NCBI GenBank assembly: GCA_024644105.1
Contig: JAHELP010000003.1
Span: 1-57,389, forward strand
DNA length: 57,389 nt
Origin: Candidatus Nitrosopumilus sp.
GTDB lineage: Archaea > Thermoproteota > Nitrososphaeria > Nitrososphaerales > Nitrosopumilaceae
Reading direction: 5' to 3'
The position numbers and the translations under genes were made by a program. A model generated the notes under the pieces. The model worked only from the letters and a program-made list of their open reading frames with translations, did not search any database and had not been told where the DNA came from. This document shows positions 43,541 through 52,888 of the stretch, piece by piece (the first letter of the stretch is position 1; every line of letters begins with the position of its first letter).

Positions 43541-44293
43541 ATGATTCTGATTAAATTTGGTGGATCTATAATTACAAATAAAGAAAAACCATTATCACTT
43601 CGAAAAAAGACAATAGACAATCTTTCTAAAAGTTTGAAAAAAATTGATGAACCAATAATCATTGTTCATGGAGGTGGTTCTTTTGGTCATTATTGGTCTG
43701 TGAAATATGATATGCATACAAAAGAAAAAAAATACAATCCAAGAGGAGTGGCAATTGTTAAAAATTCAATGATTGAATTGAATAAAAATATTTTAGATTC
43801 TTTATTAAAAAATAAATTAAATCCGTATTGCCTTCCTCCTACTGATTTTATGTTAGGAAATAAACCAATTTCTAAAAAAATCAAAGAAATTGAAAAAATT
43901 GCCAAATCAGGCTTGATTCCAGTCACATACGGGGATGCACTTTGGTATGGTCAAAATAAAACATACATTTTGTCAGGAGATAAAATTATGACCCATATTG
44001 CAAAAATTCTAAAACCAAGGCTATCCATTTTTGCATTAAATGAAGATGGACTGTATTCGGATTTCAAATCAAAAAAACTAATTTATGAATTAAAAGGAGA
44101 AAAACCATCTATTTCTAAAAATAAAATGGATGTGACTGGAGGAATGACAAGAAAAGTCGAAGAGGCATCAAAAATTTCCAAGATGGGAATGAATGTGTTC
44201 TTTGTAAATGGAAATAAACCTGAAAGAATTGTGAAAGCGGTTAAAAATAGGACATTTGAAGGAACGCTGTTTAGAGGTAGAAGAAATGTCTGA
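43541..44293 (+). CDS. ipk: Isopentenyl phosphate kinase
   Basis: A 250-aa amino acid kinase family enzyme that converts isopentenyl phosphate to IPP in the modified archaeal mevalonate pathway. It has KFGGSIITNKEKPL with the phosphate-binding lysine and glycines, VHGGGSFGHYW (with the His typical of IPK), the GDKIMTHIAKIL segment and DVTGGMTRKVEEA. No phosphomevalonate kinase or decarboxylase is seen beside it. The idi start overlaps its end by eight bases. Confidence 0.93.
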   Translation: MILIKFGGSIITNKEKPLSLRKKTIDNLSKSLKKIDEPIIIVHGGGSFGHYWSVKYDMHTKEKKYNPRGVAIVKNSMIELNKNILDSLLKNKLNPYCLPPTDFMLGNKPISKKIKEIEKIAKSGLIPVTYGDALWYGQNKTYILSGDKIMTHIAKILKPRLSIFALNEDGLYSDFKSKKLIYELKGEKPSISKNKMDVTGGMTRKVEEASKISKMGMNVFFVNGNKPERIVKAVKNRTFEGTLFRGRRNV

Positions 44294-44936
44294 AGAATTT
44301 GTTATTTTAGTTGATGAAAATGATAATCCAATTGGAAGTGAAGAGAAAGTAAAGTGTCATTTACCAAATGGAAAATTACACAGAGCATTTACGGCATTAT
44401 TATTTGATAATGAAGGAAGACTAGTTCTCACTAGGAGAGCAAAAGAAAAAATGTTATGGCCAAATGACTGGGATGGCACATTTGCTAGTCATCCAAGAGA
44501 ATCAGAAACCTATGTTTCATCAGGAGAAAGAAGAATGCCTGAAGAATTAGGGATTAAGGGAACACTAGACTATCTTCACAAATTTGAATATCATGTTCCA
44601 TACAAAGATGTAGGTTCTGAAAATGAAATATGTGGTACCCTAATAGGAATTATTGATAAATCCACACAACTAAAGAAAATCAAAGGAGAGATTGATGAAA
44701 TCAAATGGATCTCAGCCAAAGAATTAGCTATAGAATTAAAGGAAAATCCACAAATTTATTGTCCATGGATGCTAATTGCTCTTGAATTATTAGAGAAATC
44801 AGATAAATCTATGCTTGAAAAATATGCTAATATCTTATCTACATGGATGAATAGTGAAGTTCATGAAGAATTACAAAAAGCAATTAAAATTCATCTAGCA
44901 GATGACAAATGGAGATTAGTAAATGAAAAAAACTAA
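44286..44936 (+). CDS. idi: Type I isopentenyl-diphosphate isomerase (Nudix), catalytic Cys replaced
   Basis: A 216-aa Nudix-fold protein aligned almost residue for residue with E. coli Idi. The metal site is kept: H25 (KCH), H32 (LHR), H69 (ASHP), and E112/E114 (SENEIC). The position of the catalytic Cys67 is Ala67 (WDGTFASHP). The gene lies between ipk and the GGPP synthase gene, so IPP/DMAPP isomerisation is the obvious role. The start is the ATG at 44286 (MSEEFVILVDEND); the longer frame begins within ipk. Overlaps the next gene by 14 bases. Confidence 0.85.
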   Translation: MSEEFVILVDENDNPIGSEEKVKCHLPNGKLHRAFTALLFDNEGRLVLTRRAKEKMLWPNDWDGTFASHPRESETYVSSGERRMPEELGIKGTLDYLHKFEYHVPYKDVGSENEICGTLIGIIDKSTQLKKIKGEIDEIKWISAKELAIELKENPQIYCPWMLIALELLEKSDKSMLEKYANILSTWMNSEVHEELQKAIKIHLADDKWRLVNEKN

Positions 44937-45903
44937 ACAAATGGAAGAAAATGCAAAAACAGTAAACAAGTATCTAAATTCTAAATTAAAAGGAAATCCA
45001 AAAAAACTCTACGATGCAGCAGGACATCTAATAGTAAATGGTGGAAAAAGACTTAGACCATACATGGTTATTAGAAGTTGCCAAATATTAAAAGGAAAAG
45101 TTTCCAATGCAATGCCAGCTGCAAGTGCAGTAGAGATGGTTCATAATTTTACTTTAGTTCATGACGATATTATGGATAATGATGAAATGCGACATGGTGT
45201 GCCAACGGTGCATAAAAAATTTGGAATGCCAATTGCAATTCTTGCAGGAGATGTTTTGTTTTCGAAAGCATTTCAGGTTATCACGGATTCAAAATTATCT
45301 CCTAGTGCAACTACCCAACTAGTTTCTAGACTTGCCAAAGCTTGTGTGGATGTATGTGAAGGGCAATTACTTGATGTTAAAATGGCAGAAGAGAGAAAAA
45401 TTCCTTCACAAGCAGAATACATCACAATGATTGGTAAAAAAACTGCAGCTTTATTTGATGTATCATGCGCAATGGGAGCAGTTTGTGCAACAAACAAAGC
45501 AAATGATATTTCAAATCTGTCATCATTTGGAAGGAATTTAGGAATTGCTTTTCAGATAACAGATGATCTCATTGGAGTTATGGGAGACCCTAAGATTACA
45601 AAGAAACCTGTAGGCAATGATCTAAGGGAAGGCAAAAAATCTCTCCCTATTCTGATGGCAATTAAATTAGCAAAAGGAAATGATAAAAAAATAATTCTAA
45701 AAGCATTTGGAAATTCAAAGGTTTCAAAAAATGATCTTAACAAAGCAGTAGGTGTAATCAGAACTTTAGGAATTGAAGAAAATGTTAGAAAACAGGCACT
45801 AAAATATGCTGAAAAGGCAGAAAAATCTCTAGCAAAGTATTCAGGATCAGCAAAAACAGAATTAATATCATTATTAGATTTCGTAGTTAAACGAAGTGTA
45901 TAG
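44923..45903 (+). CDS. Polyprenyl (geranylgeranyl) diphosphate synthase
   Basis: A 326-aa all-helical trans-prenyltransferase that condenses IPP onto DMAPP up to C15-C20 or beyond. It has GGKRLRPYMVIRSC, the first aspartate motif LVHDDIMDNDEMRHG (about 81-95) and the second ITDDLIGVMGDP (about 211-222), then KKPVGNDLREGKKSLPIL. Chain length cannot be read reliably. It is the last of the mvk-ipk-idi-synthase run and feeds archaeal lipids. Confidence 0.92.
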   Translation: MKKTKQMEENAKTVNKYLNSKLKGNPKKLYDAAGHLIVNGGKRLRPYMVIRSCQILKGKVSNAMPAASAVEMVHNFTLVHDDIMDNDEMRHGVPTVHKKFGMPIAILAGDVLFSKAFQVITDSKLSPSATTQLVSRLAKACVDVCEGQLLDVKMAEERKIPSQAEYITMIGKKTAALFDVSCAMGAVCATNKANDISNLSSFGRNLGIAFQITDDLIGVMGDPKITKKPVGNDLREGKKSLPILMAIKLAKGNDKKIILKAFGNSKVSKNDLNKAVGVIRTLGIEENVRKQALKYAEKAEKSLAKYSGSAKTELISLLDFVVKRSV

Positions 45904-45924
45904 TTGCAATAGGTTAGAACTAGC

Positions 45925-47634
45925 ATGGATGAAGAATTAAAAAACGAGATAAGAAAAATGGCACTTCAAAATGCTTTCGAGCATGGAGGGGAAACCAGAG
46001 ATAAAATAATTTTAGGTAAAATTCTTGGAACAAAACCAGAATTTAGAAATAAAGTTAAAGAAATTTCTGCAGAAATCTCTGAAATTGTTGCTCTAGTAAA
46101 TCAATTGTCATTAGAAGAACAAGAAAAGGAAATAAAAGAAAAATTTCCAGAATTATTAAAACCTAAAGAAAAAATTGAGGAACGAGAAGGCTTACCAGAA
46201 TTAAAAGATGCAGAACATGGTAAAGTAATAACTAGATTTCCTCCAGAGCCCAATGGATATCCTCACATAGGTCATGCAAAAGCTGCTATCATTAATTCAG
46301 AATATGCAAAGATGTATGGTGGGAAATTTATTTTAAGAATGGACGATACAAATCCCGAAGCAGAAAGAATGGAATATCATGCAGCCATTAAAGTTGGATT
46401 GGAATGGTTAGGAATTGAGTTTGATACAGTAAAAAATACTTCTGATGACATGGAAGTGTTTTATGAAAAAGGAAATGAATTGATTAATTCAGGTAAAGCT
46501 TACGTTTGTACTTGCAAGAGAGAAGACATCAGTAAAAATCGAAGAGAAAGAAAGGCTTGCAAATGCAGCATGGAAGATATTGGAAAAAATAACAAAAACT
46601 GGGAAAAAATGAATCATAAATTCAAACCAGGAGATGCCATTGTGAGATTCCGTGGAGATATGAAAGCAGACAATGCTGTAATGCGAGATCCTGTATTATT
46701 CAGAATTATTGAAGGGAAGCACTATACCCTAGGAGAGAAATACCGAATTTGGCCAAGTTATGACATGGCAGTTGCCATAGAAGATAGTATAGATGGAGTT
46801 ACTCATGCATTTCGTTCAAAGGAATTTGAACTAAGAAAAGAGCTAATTGACGCAATTTTGGATGCATTAAACATGAGAAAACCTGCTCAGGGATTTTTTT
46901 CTAGGCTTGAATTCAAAGGAATGCCGATTTCAAAAAGGATACTCAAGCCTTTGATTGAAGAAGGAAAAGTTTCATGGTATGATGATCCACGACTTCCAAC
47001 ATTGGAGGCATTAAGAAGAAGAGGAATCAAGCCAGAGGCAATTAAAAAATTCATAATGTCATTAGGATTAACAAAAGCAAATACCCTAGCACCCTTTGAT
47101 TCACTTGAGGCATTTAACAGAAAATTTGTTGATGCCAGTAGTATTAGATTATTCATGGTAAATAATGCAAAAAAACTTTCAGTGAAAAACATGTCATTAA
47201 CATCAATTGAAATTCCAAATCATCCAATTAATGATATGGGAAAAAGAAAAATTGAGATTGATGAAAATTTTTACATTTCAGGAGATGACGCGCAAACTAT
47301 CAAAGAAGGTGATCAAATTCGTCTATTAGGATTAGGAAATGTACTGATTACTAAATCAGGAATTGAACTAGAAGGGGACTTTGTTGAAAATGGAGAAACA
47401 ACAGACATCCCCAAAATTCAATGGGTACCACAAAAAACAGCACATCAAATCAAAATGCTAATTCCAAAAACACTATTCAATGGTGAAGAATTTAATGAAG
47501 ATAGTTTAGAAGAATTGGACGTTTATACAGAACCACATTATCTACAATTAAAAGAAGGAGAAGAAATTCAATTTGTTAGATTTGGATATTGTAGAAAAGA
47601 TTCACAGAATCAAGCAATTTTTACTCACAAGTGA
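45925..47634 (+). CDS. gltX: Glutamyl-tRNA synthetase
   Basis: The 569-aa class I synthetase loads glutamate. It has the archaeal/eukaryotic-type layout with a helical N-terminal region, PPEPNGYPHIGHAKAA (HIGH near residue 112), a Cys-rich segment (CTCKREDI...CKCSM) that may bind zinc, the KMSKS-like GMPISKRILKP (about 332) and a beta-barrel anticodon domain. Archaeal GluRS is usually non-discriminating, charging tRNA-Gln for later amidation; no glutaminyl-tRNA synthetase is seen. Followed by the FAH gene after six bases. Confidence 0.93.
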   Translation: MDEELKNEIRKMALQNAFEHGGETRDKIILGKILGTKPEFRNKVKEISAEISEIVALVNQLSLEEQEKEIKEKFPELLKPKEKIEEREGLPELKDAEHGKVITRFPPEPNGYPHIGHAKAAIINSEYAKMYGGKFILRMDDTNPEAERMEYHAAIKVGLEWLGIEFDTVKNTSDDMEVFYEKGNELINSGKAYVCTCKREDISKNRRERKACKCSMEDIGKNNKNWEKMNHKFKPGDAIVRFRGDMKADNAVMRDPVLFRIIEGKHYTLGEKYRIWPSYDMAVAIEDSIDGVTHAFRSKEFELRKELIDAILDALNMRKPAQGFFSRLEFKGMPISKRILKPLIEEGKVSWYDDPRLPTLEALRRRGIKPEAIKKFIMSLGLTKANTLAPFDSLEAFNRKFVDASSIRLFMVNNAKKLSVKNMSLTSIEIPNHPINDMGKRKIEIDENFYISGDDAQTIKEGDQIRLLGLGNVLITKSGIELEGDFVENGETTDIPKIQWVPQKTAHQIKMLIPKTLFNGEEFNEDSLEELDVYTEPHYLQLKEGEEIQFVRFGYCRKDSQNQAIFTHK

Positions 47635-47640
47635 TCAATT

Positions 47641-48510
47641 ATGAAAATTGCCAGATTATTACACAATAATAATGAAACATATGGTTTTGTTAATGGAGAA
47701 AAAGTTTCCACTAAAGATGAAATCACTTACTTGACGGGTGTACCAATTCCTCAAAATGTAAAAGATTTTCTTTTTGATGGGTGGTATGATGAAATTAAAA
47801 ATAAAATTAATGACTTACCCTATGGGGAAAACCTTTCTAAATTCAAATTATTAGCTCCAATTCCAAATCCTAACAAAATCATTTGTTTGGCATTTAACTA
47901 TGTAGACCATGCTGAAGAACAAGGATTACAGGCTCCAGAAGATCCTGCAATTGTAATAAAACCACGAACTGCATTAAATGGAACAAATTCAGACATTGTA
48001 TGCCCAGATTTTGTCACTCAGTTAGATTATGAAATAGAATTAGCCATGATTATTGGAAAAAATTGTAAAAATATTAGCATAGAAGAAGCATCTGATGCAA
48101 TTTTTGGATATATGGTTTTCAATGATGTTTCTGCAAGAGATATTCAATTCAAAGATAAACAATTTACTCGAGGAAAAAGTTTTGATTCTTTTGCACCATG
48201 TGGACCATGGATAACAACAAAAGATGAAATTAAAGATCCTCAAAATCTAAAAATGACAACCAAAGTTAATGGTGAAATAAGACAAAATTCATCATCAAAT
48301 AATATGTTCATTAAGATTCCAGAGATTGTTTCTAAAATTTCTCAAGTTATGACATTAGAGAAAGGAGACATAATTTCTACGGGAACACCAGCAGGAGTAA
48401 TGCTAAACAAACCTAATGCAATATTTTTGAAAGATAGTGATAAAGTAGAGATGGAAATTGAGAGTTTGGGAAAATTAAACAACACTATTAAAATTGTCAA
48501 ATCAAACTAA
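47641..48510 (+). CDS. Fumarylacetoacetate hydrolase family protein
   Basis: A 289-aa protein with the FAH fold: KIICLAFNYVDHAEE (about 79), IVIKPRTALNG, LDYEIELAMIIGK with the metal-binding Glu residues, FNDVSARDIQ, GKSFDSFAPCGPWI and the C-terminal GDIISTGTPAGV. Members hydrolyse or decarboxylate 2-oxo acids such as acylpyruvates or oxaloacetate; the substrate here is unknown. It is probably the last gene of the rpoN-gltX stretch. Its stop overlaps the convergent GNAT gene by four bases. Confidence 0.85.
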   Translation: MKIARLLHNNNETYGFVNGEKVSTKDEITYLTGVPIPQNVKDFLFDGWYDEIKNKINDLPYGENLSKFKLLAPIPNPNKIICLAFNYVDHAEEQGLQAPEDPAIVIKPRTALNGTNSDIVCPDFVTQLDYEIELAMIIGKNCKNISIEEASDAIFGYMVFNDVSARDIQFKDKQFTRGKSFDSFAPCGPWITTKDEIKDPQNLKMTTKVNGEIRQNSSSNNMFIKIPEIVSKISQVMTLEKGDIISTGTPAGVMLNKPNAIFLKDSDKVEMEIESLGKLNNTIKIVKSN

Positions 48511-49292
48511 TCTAGTAATTTTTTCATCAAATTAAAAGAAATTTTTGATTCTAATGAATCAAAATCAGGCAATTTTTCTCTAGTCAAGATTTGAATTCGT
48601 TCATAATTATTTTCCATAGAATAATTTTGTAAAAATGATAGAATTTCTAATACAGATTCATTTGAATTTGAAAATAAAGTCACAAGTAGTGTTTTTTCAA
48701 AATGTTCTGAATCACTAAGAATTGCAATTGAATTTTTTTCATTTATTGTAGATTTGACAATACGATTTTCTAGATAAAGTGATGCAAGACTTTCATCATC
48801 AATTGGAAGCCATCTCCAAGATTTTACATAATGAGAATAAAGTTTACGATTTAGTGATTTTTCATGTGTCACTTTAAAATTTAAATTAATTTTGGGTGTA
48901 ATTGTATAGAAATTCCAGGTTTGGAAAATGTGATAATTTAGAGATTCGGCCATAGATAGTGATATAGAATTTTCAGTATCAATTAGCATATAGGAAAAAG
49001 ACAGATTTTTTTCTTTTCCAATGATTTCTGCATGCTTGACTAATTCTGAGGCAATATTTTGACGACGAAAATCTGGATTAATTCGAATTCCTTCAATCCA
49101 TATTTGATCTTTTGAGTAGAATGCATGACAAATTCCAACAGGGTTTTCTTTCTGAGCTAAAAACAAAGAGCCCTCAGCTAACCAAAAATTCCAAACTTGT
49201 TCAATATAGTCACCCCAAGAGAAAGTATTTTTACAAAATTCTAAAATTGGAATTTTATCAGAACTATTGGCATCTCTAATTAGCAATTTCAT
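48507..49292 (-). CDS. GNAT family N-acetyltransferase
   Basis: About 261 aa. The N-terminal 140 residues have the GNAT fold, with the acetyl-CoA loop INPDFRRQNIASELVKHAE near residue 75. The C-terminal 120 residues form an extra domain that I do not recognise. The start is set at MKLLIRDANSSDKIPIL, with MYI upstream as an alternative. It stands alone between the FAH gene and the divergent Rieske gene. Confidence 0.75.
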   Translation of the reverse strand: MKLLIRDANSSDKIPILEFCKNTFSWGDYIEQVWNFWLAEGSLFLAQKENPVGICHAFYSKDQIWIEGIRINPDFRRQNIASELVKHAEIIGKEKNLSFSYMLIDTENSISLSMAESLNYHIFQTWNFYTITPKINLNFKVTHEKSLNRKLYSHYVKSWRWLPIDDESLASLYLENRIVKSTINEKNSIAILSDSEHFEKTLLVTLFSNSNESVLEILSFLQNYSMENNYERIQILTREKLPDFDSLESKISFNLMKKLLD

Positions 49293-49334
49293 AATATACA
49301 AAAAATTATTAAGAATAATTAGATAAAAACTTCA

Positions 49335-49643
49335 ATGGGAAAAATTATTGCCGGTAAAACATCAGATATCCCTCCTGGAAAAATGATCAAAGTGTCAATT
49401 GATGGCAGAGATGTTCTAATTGCAAACATAGATGGAGAATATTGTGCCACAGATGATTCATGTACACATTCAGGTTCTAGTCTATCTGAGGGTAAGTTAG
49501 ATGGGTGCACAATTACTTGTGGATGGCACGCAGCAGAATTTGATTGTAAAACTGGTAAATTACTAAAATTCCCAGCTAAAATTAGAGATTTAACATCATA
49601 CAGTGTTGTTGTGGAATCAGACAATGTGTTTGTAGAGATGTAA
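49335..49643 (+). CDS. Rieske-type [2Fe-2S] ferredoxin
   Basis: A 102-aa soluble protein with C43-x-H45 (SCTHSG) and C62-x2-H65 (TCGWHAAEFD), the complete set of ligands for a Rieske [2Fe-2S] cluster. It has no membrane anchor and resembles the small ferredoxins of dioxygenases or the NirD small subunit of nitrite reductase. No catalytic partner lies next to it. It is likely an electron carrier. The next gene is a UPF0147 protein, 35 bases on. Confidence 0.9.
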   Translation: MGKIIAGKTSDIPPGKMIKVSIDGRDVLIANIDGEYCATDDSCTHSGSSLSEGKLDGCTITCGWHAAEFDCKTGKLLKFPAKIRDLTSYSVVVESDNVFVEM

Positions 49644-49678
49644 CTATATACTTCTAATTTTTAAGAAAAGGTGTAAAA

Positions 49679-49948
49679 ATGACTGATGACGCTCAAAATA
49701 AAGAATCTATGAAAGAAGCAATTCAAACATTAGAACAAATTACTGCAAGTAATTCAACTCCAAAAACAATTAAAAAATCAATAACAGATTTAATTTCAGA
49801 CCTTAATAATCCTGAATACTCGTTATCAGTTAGAGCAGCAAATACTATCAGCTTACTTGATGACGTTACACAAGATCCAAACATGCCTTCCTATGTTAGG
49901 ACTCAGTTATGGCAAGCAGTTTCAAAATTAGAAAGTATAAGAGAATAA
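49679..49948 (+). CDS. UPF0147 family protein
   Basis: An 89-aa helical archaeal protein with the family pattern QITASNSTPKTIKKSITDLI, SVRAANTISLLDDVTQDPNMP and YVRTQLWQAVSKLESI. The function of UPF0147 is unknown; it forms a helical bundle. The A/T-rich sequence about 25-30 bases upstream (ACTATATACTTC) is a probable TATA box. Confidence 0.88.
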   Translation: MTDDAQNKESMKEAIQTLEQITASNSTPKTIKKSITDLISDLNNPEYSLSVRAANTISLLDDVTQDPNMPSYVRTQLWQAVSKLESIRE

Positions 49949-49973
49949 ATTCTCGTTTATCATATCAATTATA

Positions 49974-50735
49974 ATGAAAATTGAAGAGTATTTAGAAACA
50001 CTTCCAGATAATTTACTCAGTGGGGAAGATGTTCAATTACCTGAAAAATCATTTAGAGATATTTTCAAATTTGTAAATTTAGGTAAGGATGATGTGTTTT
50101 ACCATTTAGGATGCGGAGATGAAAAAGGACTAGAGATTGCTGTAAATGAATTTGGTGTTAAGAGGGCAGTAGGTATTGACAATAATTCAGAAAAAATAAA
50201 ACATGCAAGAAAAATTCTTGAAGAGAGAAATCTTAAAGCAGAATTGATTTGTGAAGATATTCAAAAAACAGACATTTCAGATGCTACAGTTATTTTATTC
50301 TGGTTCACAGATGAAACAATCATCCAAAACATGATGATGAAATTTGAAAATTTGAAACAAGATACAAAAATAATTACTATATGGGGACCTCTTCCAGACT
50401 GCCTTCCAGATAAAGTAGATTTCCCATACATTATCAACAAGACTCCTTTCAAAAAGGCACAAAGTATGCAAGAACAATTATTGGCAATTTTTGGTGTGAA
50501 ATGTGTTGATTTTGTTACAGCATGGGAATTTGCTGAAAGGTATACAAAAGCCATAGGAACCCCAGAAATTAAAAATGATCGATTTTTGACAATAATTCAA
50601 ACTCTAGTAATTTGGATTAATGCAAAGAAGTTAGGAGTAGTGTGTGGGGATGAAATTCCAGAATCAATTAAAACTTACATTAACATCATGAAAATGCATT
50701 TTGATATTGATTTTGAATATCTACTAAAGGAATAA
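49974..50735 (+). CDS. Class I SAM-dependent methyltransferase-like protein
   Basis: A 253-aa protein with a motif I-like loop YHLGCGDEKGLEIAV (about 43-57), an acidic GIDNNSEKIKHARKIL at the end of strand 2 and VILFWFTDE in the strand 4 position. These are class I methyltransferase features. The layout recalls Dot1/KMT4-like enzymes, whose target here would be unknown. The C-terminal 100 residues are helical. The neighbours give no clue to the substrate. Confidence 0.65.
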   Translation: MKIEEYLETLPDNLLSGEDVQLPEKSFRDIFKFVNLGKDDVFYHLGCGDEKGLEIAVNEFGVKRAVGIDNNSEKIKHARKILEERNLKAELICEDIQKTDISDATVILFWFTDETIIQNMMMKFENLKQDTKIITIWGPLPDCLPDKVDFPYIINKTPFKKAQSMQEQLLAIFGVKCVDFVTAWEFAERYTKAIGTPEIKNDRFLTIIQTLVIWINAKKLGVVCGDEIPESIKTYINIMKMHFDIDFEYLLKE

Positions 50736-50775
50736 TCTATGTAATCCTTTTATTTTGTTTTAGCGTGAATAAATT

Positions 50776-51123
50776 ATGGAAAGTCGAATTAACATCAATG
50801 TTTCTGCAGTAGATTATGATAAAACTAGCAAAGCATTAACTCATCAATTATCACTTTTGGAAGAAATGGTTCATAGTGAGGAAGATTTTGTTATGACTGA
50901 TTCAGAATTTGCTTTTGGGTGGCATTTTTTTGTTCTTAGTGTAAACCGTTCTTTGGTTGAAAAATTAGGAGAGATGATGGGAGCTGATTTTGATAAATTA
51001 AAGGGAAAAGGAACAGAAAAGAAGTTTTTGACATGGTTGGCAAAAAATGTAGAGACAAAATCTCCAAGATTCAAACTAGCCATTAAAGAAGAGATGGAAT
51101 CTAGTAAATTCGGTATTTTTTAA
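50776..51123 (+). CDS. Protein of unknown function
   Basis: A 115-aa, mainly helical soluble protein (MESRININVSAVDYDK; FAFGWHFFVLSVNRSLVEKLG). I do not recognise the family. The AT-rich codon use and a TTTTATTTTG box 22-28 bases upstream support a real, leaderless gene. The following superoxide dismutase has its own promoter. Confidence 0.6.
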   Translation: MESRININVSAVDYDKTSKALTHQLSLLEEMVHSEEDFVMTDSEFAFGWHFFVLSVNRSLVEKLGEMMGADFDKLKGKGTEKKFLTWLAKNVETKSPRFKLAIKEEMESSKFGIF

Positions 51124-51169
51124 AAATCAGTTTAAAGTACTCAAAATTTACGCAATTTATGAAAAACGG

Positions 51170-51177
51170 TTTATATC
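51170..51177 (+). promoter_or_regulatory. TATA box deciding the SOD start
   Basis: TTTATATC is centred about 26 bases before the ATG at 51199 and 17 bases before the TTG at 51190. The spacing favours the ATG. Confidence 0.6.
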
Positions 51178-51198
51178 CTAAAAGCAATCTTGAAAGGT

Positions 51199-51852
51199 AT
51201 GGGAGATTTTCTATTACCTGATTTACCTTATTCATATGATGCACTAGAACCTCACATTGATGCACAAACAATGGAGATTCATCATTCAAAACATCATCAA
51301 GCATATACAAATGGATTAAATGATGCATGGGATGATATGTCAAAAGAAAATCAGGATCTAGGATTACTCACAATACTTTCAGATTTGGATCAATTAAAAC
51401 CAGAAGTCAGAGAGCGAATTAATTTCCATGGTGGTGGTTACAACAATCATGAACTGTTCTGGAAAAGTATGAAGCCCAATGGAGGTGGAGAACCAACTGG
51501 AACACTAAAAGATGCAATTGATAAAGAATTTGGAAGTTTTGAGAAATTCAAAGAAAAGTTTTCAGCAGAGACTGCTGTAATTCAAGGAAGTGGATGGGGA
51601 TGGTTAATCTATGAACCCAAAACAAAAAAGATTCAATTCAAAACAACTTCAAATCAAGACAGTCCAATTACAGAGGAACTAGTACCAATTTTAGGATTAG
51701 ATGTGTGGGAGCATGCTTACTATCTGAAATATGAAAACAAGAGACCGGCATACATTGAAGCATGGTGGAATGTGGTAAATTGGGAAGAAGTACAATTAAG
51801 ATTTGAAAGAGCAGAAAATACTGCAAAGGCATTATTTACAAAATACAGGTAG
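51199..51852 (+). CDS. sod: Fe/Mn superoxide dismutase
   Basis: The 217-aa enzyme removes superoxide. Metal ligands are visible: His in EIHHSKHHQAY, His in NNHELFWKSM, Asp and His in LDVWEHAYYLKY. The C-terminal EAWWNVVNWEEV is typical. The metal (Fe or Mn) cannot be told safely. The start at ATG (MGDFLLPDLPYSYDAL) is chosen over the TTG three codons upstream from promoter spacing. An oxygen-dependent ammonia oxidiser would need it. Confidence 0.93.
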   Translation: MGDFLLPDLPYSYDALEPHIDAQTMEIHHSKHHQAYTNGLNDAWDDMSKENQDLGLLTILSDLDQLKPEVRERINFHGGGYNNHELFWKSMKPNGGGEPTGTLKDAIDKEFGSFEKFKEKFSAETAVIQGSGWGWLIYEPKTKKIQFKTTSNQDSPITEELVPILGLDVWEHAYYLKYENKRPAYIEAWWNVVNWEEVQLRFERAENTAKALFTKYR

Positions 51853-51903
51853 AAAATTTAGTTTAATTTACAATTAAGAAAATAAGATAAATTAAAGATC
51901 ACT

Positions 51904-52851
51904 ATGGAAATTATATTCAATATTTTGCTTGTAGGGGCTGGTTTGACAATGCTATATTTTGGAGCCGAATGGTTAGTCAAAGGCTCAATCGCCATTTCAA
52001 ACAAATTAGGAGTTAGTCAATTAGTTATTGGTCTAACTGTTGTAGCTTTTGGAACCTCAACTCCAGAGCTTGCAGTAAGCATTTCTTCTGCCATGCAGGG
52101 ATTATCAGATGTTGCAATTGGAAATGTAGTAGGAAGCAATATTGTAAACATTGGTGTAATTCTAGGAATTTCTGCAATAATTAGTCCCATCATAGTTTCA
52201 AAATCAGCTATTAGAAAAGAAGTCCCTATAATGATTGGAGTTTCATTTCTATTACTTGCAGTAATCATAGATGGCAAAATTGATTTTGTGGATGGTTTAT
52301 TGCTTGCCATTGGAATAATAATTTTTACCGGATATAGCTATCGCAGTTCAAAGAAAGATACAGACATTGAGGAGATTCCAGTTTCTCAAGTATTACAAAA
52401 AAATGTCTTTACAAAATCCATCGCATTCATGATAGCAGGCCTATTACTGCTAACTGGAGGATCATTTCTTACTGTTGATAATGCAGTAATCATAGGAGCA
52501 AATTTTGGAATATCAGAATTATTCATGGGGCTAACAATAGTTGCAATAGGAACATCTTTGCCAGAATTGATAACGTCTATAGTTGCTGCGAGGAAGGGAC
52601 ATGCAGATCTTGCCATTGGGAATATTGTTGGAAGCAATATCTTCAACATATTGGCAATATTAGGGATTTCATCTTTAATTTCAGGTATCACTGTAAGTGA
52701 GCAAGTGCTTATTGATGTCGGAATAATGTTGGCATTTAGTCTTGTATTAATTCCAATAATGCGTAGTGGGTTTGTCATATCTAGAAAAGAAGGTATCGTT
52801 CTGATTGCAGGGTATGTAGGATATGTAATATTTTTACTCTATAGACAATAA
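51904..52851 (+). CDS. CaCA family sodium/calcium exchanger
   Basis: A 315-aa membrane protein of ten or so helices with two inverted alpha-repeats, GTSTPELAVSISSAMQG...IGNVVGSNIVNIGVILG (about 55-95) and GTSLPELITSIVAARKG...IGNIVGSNIFNILAILG (about 215-260). The Glu residues and the GN-x-GSN motifs are the ion-binding elements of the family. It probably exchanges Ca2+ for Na+ or H+. It stands alone with its own upstream AT-rich sequence. Confidence 0.9.
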   Translation: MEIIFNILLVGAGLTMLYFGAEWLVKGSIAISNKLGVSQLVIGLTVVAFGTSTPELAVSISSAMQGLSDVAIGNVVGSNIVNIGVILGISAIISPIIVSKSAIRKEVPIMIGVSFLLLAVIIDGKIDFVDGLLLAIGIIIFTGYSYRSSKKDTDIEEIPVSQVLQKNVFTKSIAFMIAGLLLLTGGSFLTVDNAVIIGANFGISELFMGLTIVAIGTSLPELITSIVAARKGHADLAIGNIVGSNIFNILAILGISSLISGITVSEQVLIDVGIMLAFSLVLIPIMRSGFVISRKEGIVLIAGYVGYVIFLLYRQ

Positions 52852-52888
52852 TAGAATCATAATAATATACGCAGGTTCATGCAAATAC

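Noticed and set aside
52386-52778. 130-codon frame antisense to the CaCA exchanger
   Set aside because: Shadow of the membrane protein; no family features and no promoter.
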